A stretch of 64,000 bases of DNA, from positions 1-64,000 of the forward strand of contig JAHEBJ010000008.1 in NCBI GenBank assembly GCA_024642285.1, in the 5' to 3' direction. Shown here piece after piece: positions 46,172-54,301 of the stretch; the stretch's first letter is position 1; each line of letters opens with the position of its first letter. The translations under genes were made by a program, and so were the position numbers. A model generated the notes under the pieces. The model made no database searches, was not told the origin of the DNA, and saw nothing but the letters and a program-made list of their open reading frames with translations. The DNA comes from Sphingobacteriales bacterium (GTDB taxonomy: Bacteria; Bacteroidota; Bacteroidia; Chitinophagales; Chitinophagaceae).

Positions 46172-46516
46172 TTATTTTACAACCTGGAATTTACCCGATT
46201 CGATAATTTTTCCTTCTTTATCTCTCAATTGGTAAACATAAATACCACGATAAAATTCATCAAGCGGCATGTTAATTCGGGGAAGCATTTTAGTTACTTC
46301 TATAATTTTCTTTCCCATAAAATTATAGATCTGTAGTGCAAAAGTTTTGTCGTAGCCATACAGGAAATCAAAATTAATTGACGTAGTGGCAGGAATTGGA
46401 TAAGGCTTTATAAGTTTTGCAATAGGTTCACCCTGAGCAGGGTTTTTTGATTGAGCAAAAGATGTAAAAGTTATTCCAATAAATAAAATTAGTATGTAAA
46501 CTATTTTCTTCAACAT
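46172..46516 (-). CDS. Short protein made of a signal peptide and a T9SS type A sorting domain
   Basis: 114 aa: signal peptide (IVYILILFIGITFTSFA, cut before QSK) and directly behind it a type A Por-secretion tail of about 80 residues (PYPIPATTSINFDFLY, FALQIYNFMGKKI, FYRGIYVYQLRDKEGKIIESGKFQVVK). No cargo domain lies between them. It may be a decayed or minimal T9SS substrate, or a protein kept in the periplasm. The ATG is well defined, and a convergent gene ends 17 bp away. Confidence 0.85.
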   Translation of the reverse strand: MLKKIVYILILFIGITFTSFAQSKNPAQGEPIAKLIKPYPIPATTSINFDFLYGYDKTFALQIYNFMGKKIIEVTKMLPRINMPLDEFYRGIYVYQLRDKEGKIIESGKFQVVK

Positions 46517-46622
46517 AGTAAAAATAGGAAAATTGTTTTAAAAGAACAATAGAACAATTGTCCGAATTTTATTAAATATATGCTAAATAAACATAATTTT
46601 AAAATTTAATTTCCGCATCTTA

Positions 46623-47090
46623 TCAAAGAGAAGCCAGTTTAGCATTTATTGCCTCAAAATCGGGAACATCATTGGCATTTTCTAAAACCTCGGCAAATTC
46701 AATGATGCCTGCTTTGTTAACTATAAACGCCGCTCTTTTGCTTACGCCCTTCATTTCCATTATCCATTCTTCATATAAGCATCTATAGTTTGCCGATGTC
46801 TCTTTGTTGAAATCACTTAGTAGTGGAAAATTATACTGTTGATCTTCCTTATACTTTTTTAAAGTAAAAACCGAGTCAACGGAAATTCCAATTACCTCGG
46901 CATTTACATTACTATAACGGTTAATATCATCTCTTATTGCACATAATGCCCTGGTACAAGTACTGCTGAATGCCATTGGATAGAATAAGATAAGTACATT
47001 TTTTCCTTCAAAATCCGATAAGCTTACCTTTTTTCTGTCGGTATCGTATAAACTGAATGCTGGTGCTGCTGTTCCTATTTCTAGTGGCAT
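46623..47090 (-). CDS. Peroxiredoxin / redoxin domain protein (AhpC-TSA type)
   Basis: 155-aa thiol peroxidase. N-terminal MPLEIGTAAPAFSLYDTDRKK and the VLIFYPMAFSSTCTRALC stretch (seen in part as LFYPMAFSSTCTRALC) carry the peroxidatic Cys in STCT and a further Cys at ALC, then VIGISVDSVFTLKKYKED and the FPLLSDFN motif. It resembles AhpE/BCP-type one- or two-Cys peroxiredoxins. The reading frame stays open to 47138, but the ATG at 47090 fits the family start, and a one-mismatch -7 box sits inside the extension. Confidence 0.93.
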   Translation of the reverse strand: MPLEIGTAAPAFSLYDTDRKKVSLSDFEGKNVLILFYPMAFSSTCTRALCAIRDDINRYSNVNAEVIGISVDSVFTLKKYKEDQQYNFPLLSDFNKETSANYRCLYEEWIMEMKGVSKRAAFIVNKAGIIEFAEVLENANDVPDFEAINAKLASL

Positions 47091-47104
47091 TTTGTAGTTT
47101 TTAG

Positions 47105-47112
47105 TAAAGATA
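47105..47112 (-). promoter_or_regulatory. Possible -7 box of the peroxiredoxin gene
   Basis: Minus strand TATCTTTA matches TAnnTTTG at seven of eight positions, 14 nt before the ATG at 47090. It supports the shorter start. Confidence 0.4.
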
Positions 47113-47217
47113 GGTTGTGTAAAAATTGTTAACAGCAATTAAGTGCTTTTAGTTTAATTAGCATTTTATTAAATAACCAAGATGATAAGAATAGGAAGAC
47201 CAAATAGAAAAAAAGGA

Positions 47218-47239
47218 GACCCCTCTGGAAAGAGGGGTC
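47218..47239 (-). terminator. Hairpin with GGAA loop and minus-strand U-tract
   Basis: GACCCCTCT (47218-47226) and AGAGGGGTC (47231-47239) form a perfect 9-bp stem with a 4-nt loop. Reading leftward on the minus strand it is followed by TCC and then seven T, the form of a terminator. The nearest known minus-strand gene upstream of it ends 420 bp away behind its own terminator, so this one may end an unannotated RNA. Confidence 0.65.
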
Positions 47240-47603
47240 ATTTGTTATCCAAACAATCCATAAAAACAAAAAATTTCACTTGTAGGCACAGGAATTTAAG
47301 TCGTTAAATCGGATAGTTGATTTTAAAATACTGCTATATTATTGTTGTATTCAAATGCGAATAATTCGTTTTGAGTAATTTCAGGGGTTATGATTTTTGA
47401 TACTTTTTTGGTAAATTATTTTGCGGTTAAGGGATACAAAATAAAAGGTAGGTTCAGGCTGGATTTTGCCTTTTTTCATCGGGTTATGTTTAGTTTTCTT
47501 AGGGTTAAAACTATAAACGGGGAAGTCTTGATTTTATTATATTAACTGTCTAAAAAACAATTATTTAAATTCAATGCAAGTAGATAGTTAGAATCTTTCC
47601 ATA

Positions 47604-47636
47604 GTAAAAGCCCCTGTATTGCGCAGGGGCTTTTAC
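47604..47636. terminator. Terminator of the DUF1573 gene pair
   Basis: GTAAAAGCCCCTG (47604-47616) pairs perfectly with CAGGGGCTTTTAC (47624-47636), 13 bp around a 7-nt loop, with A/T tracts inside the stem base giving a U-rich 3' side on either strand. It begins 22 bp past the stop of the DUF1573 gene on the minus strand. Confidence 0.8.
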
Positions 47637-47658
47637 CTAAAATCAAAAATTGATTGTA

Positions 47659-48135
47659 TTAGTTTTTTTGTGATTTAGCTTTTGTAGCAGGTTTAGCCTG
47701 AACATCAGAGGTTTTATTTTTCATTTCATTTTCAGCGAACCACTTATCATATTCTGGTCCACTAAGTACATCTCCGGAGATGGTTATACTTTTTGGTTCA
47801 TCAACACCGGCAAATTTTACAGTCATCGTTTTATTGAAATGACCAACATTTGCTGCATTAAATTTTGCGGATACAAATCCTGTTGCACCCGGAGCAATAG
47901 GAGACTTGGTATAATCACCAACAGTACATCCACAGGTAGGATTGGCTTGTTCAATAATTAACGGCTCCTTTCCAATATTGGTAACAACAAAACGTACTTC
48001 CTTAGGTTCATTTTGCTTTAGCGTTCCCTGGTTAATAATTTCAGTTTCGAATTTAGCAACATCAGCCAGCGATTTTTGAGCAAAAAGTACAGTTGTAAAC
48101 GCAAATGCTGCAATAGATAAAATTAATTTTTTCAT
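47659..48135 (-). CDS. DUF1573 domain protein (second copy of pair)
   Basis: 158-aa exported protein with signal peptide (LILSIAAFAFTTVLFA, cut before QKS) and one DUF1573 Ig-like domain: EVRFVVTNIGKEPLIIEQ, ANPTCGCTVGDYTKSPIAPG and TGFVSAKFNAANVGHFNKTM. The CGCT motif with two Cys is the family hallmark. Function is unknown, though proteins of this family are abundant in Bacteroidota envelopes. The C-terminus is a Lys-rich tail. It follows its paralogue after 19 bp. Confidence 0.92.
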   Translation of the reverse strand: MKKLILSIAAFAFTTVLFAQKSLADVAKFETEIINQGTLKQNEPKEVRFVVTNIGKEPLIIEQANPTCGCTVGDYTKSPIAPGATGFVSAKFNAANVGHFNKTMTVKFAGVDEPKSITISGDVLSGPEYDKWFAENEMKNKTSDVQAKPATKAKSQKN

Positions 48136-48154
48136 AATTAGTTATTGATTGTTT

Positions 48155-48664
48155 TTAGTTTTTAAGATCGTTTAATCCTTTATTCTCAGGAGCAGGGCTT
48201 CCGGATGTTTTCCAAACCTCGCCTTTAATAGTAATTTGTTTCGACTGCGTTTCGTTATAACTTACAGTAATGAATTTAGTGAAAGAACCTTCTGCTGCAG
48301 CATTATAACCAACAGTAATTTTTGTAGACTCTCCTGGATTAACTACTTTATCTTTTTCCCATTCAGGAGTTGTGCAGCCACAGCTTGCATGAATATCAGA
48401 AATTTTTAACGGGATATCACTTTTATTAGAAACTTCAAAAACATGAGTCACCGGCTTTCCTTGAGGTATTTTACCAAAGTCGTACTCCGTTTCCTTTAAA
48501 GTTAACAGCTTTTCTGCCTGGCTGATTGTAATTGCAGGAGCAGCAGTATTAGCTAAGTTTGTCGTTAACGTGGCAACCGGCTTTGCATCTGCTTTGTTAT
48601 CATGCTGGGCAAAAATTGCATTTACAATGAACAATCCGGCAATAAGTGTAAATATTTTTTTCAT
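48155..48664 (-). CDS. DUF1573 domain protein (first copy of pair)
   Basis: 169-aa exported protein with signal peptide (IFTLIAGLFIVNAIFA, cut before QHD) and a DUF1573 domain (EYDFGKIPQGKPVTHVFEVS, IHASCGCTTPEWEKDK, GYNAAAEGSFTKFITVSY). The frame runs on to 48688, but the ATG at 48664 gives a standard signal peptide, and the longer form would overlap the -7 box at 48686-48693. The paralogue downstream keeps the CGCT core but has a different tail. Confidence 0.92.
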   Translation of the reverse strand: MKKIFTLIAGLFIVNAIFAQHDNKADAKPVATLTTNLANTAAPAITISQAEKLLTLKETEYDFGKIPQGKPVTHVFEVSNKSDIPLKISDIHASCGCTTPEWEKDKVVNPGESTKITVGYNAAAEGSFTKFITVSYNETQSKQITIKGEVWKTSGSPAPENKGLNDLKN

Positions 48665-48685
48665 AATAAACGTTTTTAGCGTTCT

Positions 48686-48693
48686 CAAAGATA
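48686..48693 (-). promoter_or_regulatory. Promoter -7 box of the DUF1573 pair
   Basis: Minus strand TATCTTTG, exact TAnnTTTG match, 21 nt before the ATG at 48664. It faces away from the E1 promoter 70 bp to the right. Confidence 0.55.
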
Positions 48694-48764
48694 ATAAAAC
48701 GGATACAACTCATTGAAATTGCAGGGCTGTTATGAGTTTTTTAACAAAGCTGACCTATAATTTA

Positions 48765-48772
48765 TATTTTTG
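48765..48772 (+). promoter_or_regulatory. Promoter -7 box of the E1 fusion gene
   Basis: TATTTTTG is an exact TAnnTTTG match 16 nt before the ATG at 48789 and lies inside the longer open frame that starts at 48732, which argues against that upstream start. Confidence 0.5.
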
Positions 48773-48788
48773 CAGTAGATTGAACAGT

Positions 48789-51170
48789 ATGGAAACAAAT
48801 AACAATAATGATGCTGCTTTAGCTGAAAAACTGAGTTTTGATAATTTCAGAAATGAGGTTTTAAAAGATTACCGCTTTGCCTGTGAAAGCAGGGAAACAA
48901 GTTTACTGGGCAGAAAAGAGGTATTGACCGGGAAAGCCAAGTTTGGCATTTTTGGCGATGGAAAAGAAGTTGCGCAGGTAGCTATGGCTAAATTCTTTAA
49001 ACCCGGCGATTTCAGAGCGGGTTATTACCGCGATCAGACTTTTATGTTTGCCAGTGGCCTCGCAACAATTGAACAATTCTTTTCACAATTATATGCTGAT
49101 CCTGACGTAGCAAACGATCCTTTTAGCGCAGGTCGCCAAATGAATGCACATTTTGCCACAAAAATGGTTGATGAAAATGGCGACTGGTTAAACCTTGCAG
49201 AGCATAAAAATATCAGCAGCGATATTGCACCTACTGCGGGGCAAATGCCCAGGGCGCTTGGACTTGCGTTTGCATCCAAAGCATTCCGCGGCATAAAACA
49301 AACGCACAGTCTTACCAGTCTTAGTAATAATGGCAACGAAATTTGTTTTTGTACCATTGGCGATGCTTCAACAAGCGAAGGGCATTTTTGGGAAACCATA
49401 AATGCTGCCGGAGTGTTACAGGTTCCCTTAGCCGTTTTTGTTTGGGATGATGGCTATGGAATTTCTGTTCCAAAAAAATATCAAACGACCAAGAGTTCTA
49501 TTTCGGATGCATTAAAAGGATTTCAGAAAAAAGAAGGCACTAATGGTATTGAGATTTACAAACTTAAAGGTTGGGACTACGCCGGCATGTGTGAAATATT
49601 GGAACCGGCAATTCAAAAGATAAGAGATACTCATACTCCTGCTATTTTTCATGTGGAGGAGATCACTCAGCCACAGGGACACTCCACTTCGGGAAGTCAT
49701 GAAAGATACAAGACCCCCGAAAGGTTGGAATGGGAAAAAGAATGGGATGGCTTAAAGCAAATGAGGGAATGGATTTTGGCTAATGCGTTGGCAAGTGAAC
49801 AAGAGTTAAAAGCGATAGAAGAAAACGCTGTACATCTTACCAGGGAAAGCAAACAAAAAGCCTGGGCAAAATATATTGATCCTATAAAGGAACTGGTGAC
49901 AAAAGCTGCAGAAATTATTGATCCCATAGCATCGGCAGAACCTGGGGTGAAAAAGTTGGTTGATGAACTGACTGCTATCAGGGAGCCGATGCGAAGAGAT
50001 GTTTTAAAGATGATAGCTACTACATTAGATGTCTTTGGTAAAAATGACAAGTCCTTATCACTGCAGCAATTTTATAAAGAGCTTAAAGAGAATTATACCG
50101 GGCTGTATAATAGTTTCCTGTACAACGAAGGGCCTAAGTCGGCTTTGAAAGTGCCTGCTATACCAGCTTATTTTGAAGAAGATGCGGCCACAGTTAATGG
50201 TTATGAAGTACTCAACAAATATTTTGATGAACTTTTTGCAACTAACAATAAAGTGATTGCCTTCGGCGAAGATCTTGGTCATATCGGAGATGTAAATCAG
50301 GGTTTCAGTGGTTTGCAGGAAAAGCATGGCAAAGAAAGAATTTTTGACACCGGCATCCGTGAACTAACCATCATGGGGCAGGGAATAGGATTGTCGTTAA
50401 GAGGTCTCAGGCCTATAGCTGAAATACAATACCTCGATTATTTATTATACGGATTACAACCGCTGAGCGATGATGTTTGTACAACTCATTTCCGTACCGC
50501 AGGGCAGCAAAGCTGTCCGTTAATTGTGCGTACCAGAGGGCACAGGCTTGAAGGTATCTGGCATAGCGGATCACCCATGGGTGTTATCATTAATGCACTG
50601 AGAGGGATGTATGTTTGCGTTCCCCGCAATATGGTTCAGGCAGCAGGCATGTACAACACATTGTTGCAAAGCAACGATCCCGGTTTAGTGATAGAATGCT
50701 TGAACGGATATCGTTTAAAAGAAAAATTGCCTTCAAATTTATTGGCCTATACTGTGCCGCTGGGTGTGCCGGAAATAGTTAAGGAAGGAACAGAAGTGAC
50801 AATTGTTACATATGGATCTACCTTGCGGATTGTATTGGAAGCAACAGAAACGCTTGATAAAATGGGCATCAACTGCGAAGTAGTGGATGTACAGACTTTA
50901 TTGCCATTTGATATCAACCATAAAATTGTTGAATCGCTTAATAAAACAAACCGCATTGTTTTTGTTGATGAAGATGTGCCGGGCGGAGCAGCGGCATACA
51001 TGTTTAATAAAGTGATGGAAGAGCAGGGTGGTTATAAATATTTAGATGTTTCTCCAAGAACTATAACAGCAAAAGCACATCGTCCGTCTTATGGCAGCGA
51101 TGGTGATTATTTCAGTAAGCCCAATACTGAAGATATTGTGGCAGTTATTAAAAATATGATGCAGGAGTAA
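48789..51170 (+). CDS. 2-oxoacid dehydrogenase E1, fused alpha and beta subunits
   Basis: 793-aa thiamine-diphosphate enzyme, one chain in place of separate E1 alpha and beta. Residues about 20-390 are the alpha part: YYRDQTFMFASGLATIEQFF, the ThDP motif IGDASTSEGHFWETINAAG and GHSTSGSHERYK, whose Ser region is the phosphorylation-loop equivalent. The beta part from about 450 has VIAFGEDLGHIGDVNQGFSG, FDTGIRELTIMGQGIGLSLR, EIQYLDYLLYGLQPL and the C-terminal transketolase fold VDVQTLLPFDI, VFVDEDVPGGAAAYMF. The substrate may be pyruvate or branched-chain 2-oxoacids; the sequence alone does not decide, and E2/E3 are not in the window. The start was moved from 48732 because of the promoter box. 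Confidence 0.93.
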   Translation: METNNNNDAALAEKLSFDNFRNEVLKDYRFACESRETSLLGRKEVLTGKAKFGIFGDGKEVAQVAMAKFFKPGDFRAGYYRDQTFMFASGLATIEQFFSQLYADPDVANDPFSAGRQMNAHFATKMVDENGDWLNLAEHKNISSDIAPTAGQMPRALGLAFASKAFRGIKQTHSLTSLSNNGNEICFCTIGDASTSEGHFWETINAAGVLQVPLAVFVWDDGYGISVPKKYQTTKSSISDALKGFQKKEGTNGIEIYKLKGWDYAGMCEILEPAIQKIRDTHTPAIFHVEEITQPQGHSTSGSHERYKTPERLEWEKEWDGLKQMREWILANALASEQELKAIEENAVHLTRESKQKAWAKYIDPIKELVTKAAEIIDPIASAEPGVKKLVDELTAIREPMRRDVLKMIATTLDVFGKNDKSLSLQQFYKELKENYTGLYNSFLYNEGPKSALKVPAIPAYFEEDAATVNGYEVLNKYFDELFATNNKVIAFGEDLGHIGDVNQGFSGLQEKHGKERIFDTGIRELTIMGQGIGLSLRGLRPIAEIQYLDYLLYGLQPLSDDVCTTHFRTAGQQSCPLIVRTRGHRLEGIWHSGSPMGVIINALRGMYVCVPRNMVQAAGMYNTLLQSNDPGLVIECLNGYRLKEKLPSNLLAYTVPLGVPEIVKEGTEVTIVTYGSTLRIVLEATETLDKMGINCEVVDVQTLLPFDINHKIVESLNKTNRIVFVDEDVPGGAAAYMFNKVMEEQGGYKYLDVSPRTITAKAHRPSYGSDGDYFSKPNTEDIVAVIKNMMQE

Positions 51171-51192
51171 AGTTGATGTTTCAAACAACAAG

Positions 51193-51813
51193 ATGAATTC
51201 AGAAGTTCTACATGTCATCGATATTTTAGGTACTTTCTCTTTTGCCGTATCCGGTGCTTTTTTCGCAATGGAAAAAAAGCTTGACCCTTTTGGCGTACTC
51301 ATTCTTTCTTTTGTAACGGCCATAGGAGGTGGTACTTTACGAGACATGATGATTGGTAACCTGCCTGTTGGATGGTTACGGGATGAAACTGCAACAGTCG
51401 TGATATTTGTTGCAGCCATTGGTAGTATGCTTTTCAGCAAATGGCTCAAAAAATTAAATACCACTTTATTATTATTTGATGCACTTGGGCTGGGCCTTTT
51501 TACAATCATCGGTATCGAAAAAGGAATGCAACTTGAGTTTAGCGTAGGTGTTTGTATTGCCCTAGGCACCATTACTGGGAGTTTTGGTGGTGTGATAAGA
51601 GATGTGTTACTGAACAATGTTCCACTGGTTTTTCGAAAAGAGATCTATGCGCTGGCAAGTATTGTTGGCGGCCTTGTTTATTTTTTATTAAAGGCAAGCG
51701 CTCTGAATAACGATGCAGCCAAAATAATTTGCATTCTGCTCATCTTTATGATCAGGTTGCTTGCTTTAAAATATAAACTGGCACTTCCTGTTTTTTACGT
51801 AAAAAAGAAATAG
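51193..51813 (+). CDS. Trimeric intracellular cation channel family protein (TRIC/YicG-like)
   Basis: 206-aa membrane protein with seven hydrophobic segments in the pseudo-repeat of the bacterial TRIC/UPF0126 family: GTFSFAVSGAFFAMEKKLD starts the first repeat, with the glycine-rich AIGGGTLRDMMIGNLPVGW, and GLGLFTIIGIEKG with GSFGGVIRDVLLNNVPLVF the second. The paired GGxxRD elements line the pore. It lies 22 bp after the E1 gene and 1 bp before the PhzF-like gene. Prokaryotic TRIC proteins conduct K+ or Na+; the physiological role here is unknown. Confidence 0.93.
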   Translation: MNSEVLHVIDILGTFSFAVSGAFFAMEKKLDPFGVLILSFVTAIGGGTLRDMMIGNLPVGWLRDETATVVIFVAAIGSMLFSKWLKKLNTTLLLFDALGLGLFTIIGIEKGMQLEFSVGVCIALGTITGSFGGVIRDVLLNNVPLVFRKEIYALASIVGGLVYFLLKASALNNDAAKIICILLIFMIRLLALKYKLALPVFYVKKK

Positions 51814-51814
51814 A

Positions 51815-52606
51815 ATGAAACTGAATATTTATCAAATTGATGCGTTTGGCGATAAACTTTTTTCCGGTAATCCTGCAGCAGTAATTCCATTGGATAAATG
51901 GCTGGATACTTACCTGATGCAGCAAATTGCACTCGAAAATAATTTAAGTGAAACAGTATTTATTGTCAAGTCTGATAAACCTGAATATGACTTTGAAATT
52001 CGTTGGTTCACTCCCGGGTTGGAAATAAATTTATGCGGCCATGCTACGCTGGCAGCAGCTTTTGTGTTATTCAACATATTAAATTTCGACAAAACGACAA
52101 TCAGTTTCAGTTCGATGAGTGGAATTTTGAAAGTTCATAAAGAAGATGACTTGATTTGTCTTGATTTTCCTTCCTGGAAACCTGAACGTCTCGATATCTA
52201 TCCGGATGAACTGTCTGCGATTTTGGGCGGCGTTGAAATTGTTGGTGTTTATAAGTACCGCGACCTGCTGGTTGAATTGATGGATGAAAATGCTGTAAGA
52301 AAATGTGACCCCGATTTTTCACTGATGAGAAAACATATTGATATGATGATCATCACTGCACCGGGTAAATCCGTGGATTTTGTTTCACGTTTTTTTGCAC
52401 CGGGTGCCGGTATTGATGAAGACCCGGTAACTGGCTCTGCTCATTCACAATTAATTCCATTCTGGTCGGAGAAACTGGGGAAGAATCAGCTTCATGCCCT
52501 GCAGCTATCGAAACGTGGTGGCGAACTCTGGTGTGAGCAAAAAGGCGAAAGGGTGATCATGAAAGGGAAAGGGGTTTATTATATGAAAGGAGAAATATCG
52601 ATATAA
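51815..52606 (+). CDS. PhzF family isomerase-like protein
   Basis: 263 aa with the two-lobe diaminopimelate-epimerase-like fold of PhzF. Present are QIDAFGDKLFSGNPAAVIPL, NNLSETVFI with the catalytic Glu, the anion-binding CGHATLAAAFVLF and DEDPVTGSAHSQLIPFWSEK in the second lobe. No phenazine genes are nearby, so it is one of the many PhzF-like proteins of unknown substrate. It starts 1 bp after the TRIC gene stop, in a run with the E1 gene. Confidence 0.92.
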   Translation: MKLNIYQIDAFGDKLFSGNPAAVIPLDKWLDTYLMQQIALENNLSETVFIVKSDKPEYDFEIRWFTPGLEINLCGHATLAAAFVLFNILNFDKTTISFSSMSGILKVHKEDDLICLDFPSWKPERLDIYPDELSAILGGVEIVGVYKYRDLLVELMDENAVRKCDPDFSLMRKHIDMMIITAPGKSVDFVSRFFAPGAGIDEDPVTGSAHSQLIPFWSEKLGKNQLHALQLSKRGGELWCEQKGERVIMKGKGVYYMKGEISI

Positions 52607-52607
52607 A

Positions 52608-52630
52608 AAAGCCGCTTCAAAAGCGGCTTT
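52608..52630 (-). terminator. Terminator of yebC
   Basis: AAAGCCGCT (52608-52616) and AGCGGCTTT (52622-52630) form a 9-bp stem with a 5-nt loop. On the minus strand the 3' side continues as a T-run (TTTTTT), directly after the yebC stop. It can also serve the convergent PhzF-like gene, whose U-tract is weaker. Confidence 0.8.
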
Positions 52631-52634
52631 AAAA

Positions 52635-53345
52635 TTATTTCAGGTTATGATACACTTTCTGCACATCATCATCCTGCTCCAAATTATCTACCAGCTTTAG
52701 TACTTCATTGCTCTGCTCTTCATCCAGTTCCATCATATTACCGGGTACCCAGGTTAATTCTGCACTTACCACTTCAATCTTTTTATCCTCAAGGCCCTTG
52801 CTCATATTGCCGTATTCATTAAATGGCGTTCTAACGATCACATTGCCTTCCTCATCTTCACCTATTTCCTCCAAACCAAAATCAATAAGCTCCAATTCAA
52901 GTTCATCCACGTCAACCCCTTCATTCTTTATTTTAAATTCGGCCATATGCGTAAATCCAAAAGCCACACTACCAGATGTTCCCAATGATCCCTGCGCCTT
53001 TGTAAAATGCATTCTCACATTGGCAACAGTCCTTGTAGGGTTATCGGTAGCAGTTTCTACCAACACGGCAACTCCAAAAGGCGCATAACCCTCATACATG
53101 ATCTCTTCGTAGCTGCTGGTATCTTTACCCATCGCTCTCTTTATCGCAGCCTCAACACGGTCCTTAGGCATATTACACGCCTTGGCGTTCAGGTAACATC
53201 TTCTCAATGCAGGGTTATTATCCGGATCGGGCCCGGCAGCTTTAACAGCAATGGCAATCTCCTTACCTATACGGGTAAAATTCTTCGCCATCTTATCCCA
53301 GCGGGCAAACATGGCACTTTTTCTTACTTCAAATATTCTTCCCAT
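52635..53345 (-). CDS. yebC: YebC/PmpR family transcriptional or translational regulator
   Basis: 236 aa, three-domain family protein. The N-terminus is shorter than the E. coli MAGHSKWANI form but keeps [22 protein letters not shown], then [38 protein letters not shown] and [20 protein letters not shown], all core signatures. The C-terminal part is acidic ([10 protein letters not shown]). Members act as DNA-binding regulators, and some have recently been linked to translation of proline-rich motifs. A clear promoter lies upstream. Confidence 0.96.
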   Translation of the reverse strand: MGRIFEVRKSAMFARWDKMAKNFTRIGKEIAIAVKAAGPDPDNNPALRRCYLNAKACNMPKDRVEAAIKRAMGKDTSSYEEIMYEGYAPFGVAVLVETATDNPTRTVANVRMHFTKAQGSLGTSGSVAFGFTHMAEFKIKNEGVDVDELELELIDFGLEEIGEDEEGNVIVRTPFNEYGNMSKGLEDKKIEVVSAELTWVPGNMMELDEEQSNEVLKLVDNLEQDDDVQKVYHNLK

Positions 53346-53373
53346 TATTATCTTTTGTTTATTGGTAGGGTTG

Positions 53374-53403
53374 CAAATTTAGGGAAAATCAGTTGTAGAC
53401 AAA
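53374..53403 (-). promoter_or_regulatory. Promoter of yebC with -33 and -7 elements
   Basis: Minus strand: TTTG at 53403-53400, an 18-bp spacer, and TAAATTTG at 53381-53374. Both elements match the Bacteroidota sigma-ABfr consensus (TTTG / TAnnTTTG) with no mismatch. The ATG lies 28 nt downstream. It is the best promoter match in the window. Confidence 0.7.
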
Positions 53404-53432
53404 GAAAAGCGGCATCCAATTAAGAATGCCGC
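53401..53432 (-). terminator. Terminator of the porin-like gene
   Basis: GCGGCAT (53409-53415) pairs with ATGCCGC (53426-53432), loop 10 nt. Read leftward on the minus strand it is followed by TTTTCTTT. It lies between the porin-like gene stop and the yebC promoter, and its 3' side abuts the yebC -33 element. Confidence 0.7.
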
Positions 53433-53453
53433 CCTGTCGTTTTATCCATCAAT

Positions 53454-54122
53454 CTAAAAACTATAACCAACCGAAACTTTTATAACCCTGTTGTAGGCCT
53501 CGTAATTATCATTCTTATCAAGCTTTGATAAACCATAATCATATCCGGCCTGAACATTTAATCCATTATCGAACTGATAACCCACACCGCCGGTTATACC
53601 CAAATCAACCTTATTAAATCGTTCGGTTATACCAACGCCTTTGTTAAAAATAGAAATGCCCAATACCCCGAGTTTTGCATTGAGCGTACTTCTTGCAAGG
53701 AACGAAACCTGCGGTCCTGCATACACCTGCAGACCTTTGTAAACATTTGCTTTAACTGTCAATGGAATATCTATGTAGTGTGATTGAACCCTGGCGCCCG
53801 CGTTTATGGCAAGGAATTTTAAGGCATTGATTTGAAAATCGCCATTGATGCTGTAACCTTTTTTTGAATATTGAATACCGGGTTCAAAAGCAAATATTCC
53901 GTTGATGGGAATATTTACATAAGCTCCAATATGAAGGCCGGTTTTACCTTTCGTAACCAGGTAACCATCTGTTTTGTCGAGGAGGTCTTCAATGATCTGG
54001 AGGTCGTCGCCGTGCCATTTTGCAAAATTAACACCTGTTCTTATTCCTAAGCTAACTTGTGCTGTTGCAAAACTGATTGCTAAAATTGTACAGAAGACGG
54101 TAGAGAAAATTTTTCTTTTCAT
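53454..54122 (-). CDS. Porin family outer-membrane beta-barrel protein (PorT-like)
   Basis: 222 aa with signal peptide (IFSTVFCTILAISFATA, cut before QVS) and an outer-membrane beta-barrel of the PorT/OMP_b-brl_2 type: SLGIRTGVNFAKWHG, GLHIGAYVNIPINGIFAFEPG, IQYSKKGYS, YIDIPLTVKANVYKGLQVYA and the ending YNRVIKVSVGYSF with a C-terminal Phe. This family is common in Bacteroidota and mostly without a fixed role. It has its own terminator downstream. Confidence 0.88.
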   Translation of the reverse strand: MKRKIFSTVFCTILAISFATAQVSLGIRTGVNFAKWHGDDLQIIEDLLDKTDGYLVTKGKTGLHIGAYVNIPINGIFAFEPGIQYSKKGYSINGDFQINALKFLAINAGARVQSHYIDIPLTVKANVYKGLQVYAGPQVSFLARSTLNAKLGVLGISIFNKGVGITERFNKVDLGITGGVGYQFDNGLNVQAGYDYGLSKLDKNDNYEAYNRVIKVSVGYSF

Positions 54123-54281
54123 AAATGGTTGCAGGGTTTTAGGGCTGCTTACATCTTCTCTTTAGAAAATGGTGCCACGATATTTTGATTTGCAAAAGAT
54201 TATGTTAAAGGGGGTTGCTGTTCACCAACGCTTAACATAAATGAAATCAGAAAAAAACATTTTTGGCGAAACACAATTGTG

Positions 54282-54289
54282 TAAGTTTG
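54282..54289 (+). promoter_or_regulatory. Promoter -7 box of tryptophan dioxygenase gene
   Basis: TAAGTTTG is an exact match, 12 nt before the ATG at 54302, with a TTTG at 54262-54265 (16-bp spacer, slightly short). It lies inside a longer open frame starting at TTG 54263 and so supports the later start. Confidence 0.6.
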
Positions 54290-54301
54290 CCACACAAAAC
54301 T

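Larger units (their letters stand above)
47113..47658. other. 546-bp gene-free intergenic region with two hairpins
   Basis: No reading frame with coding character is seen. The stretch is AT-rich with two strong hairpins (entries at 47218 and 47604) about 360 bp apart, and the DNA between them has no tRNA-like or known riboswitch-like pattern that I can recognise. It could hold a small RNA ended by one of the hairpins. Confidence 0.5.

Noticed and set aside
51815-52606. Phenazine biosynthesis
   Set aside because: Only a PhzF-like gene is present; no other phz gene occurs, and PhzF-like proteins are widespread with other roles.
54263-54301. Upstream TTG start for tryptophan dioxygenase
   Set aside because: A near-perfect -7 box lies inside the extension, so it is probably not transcribed.
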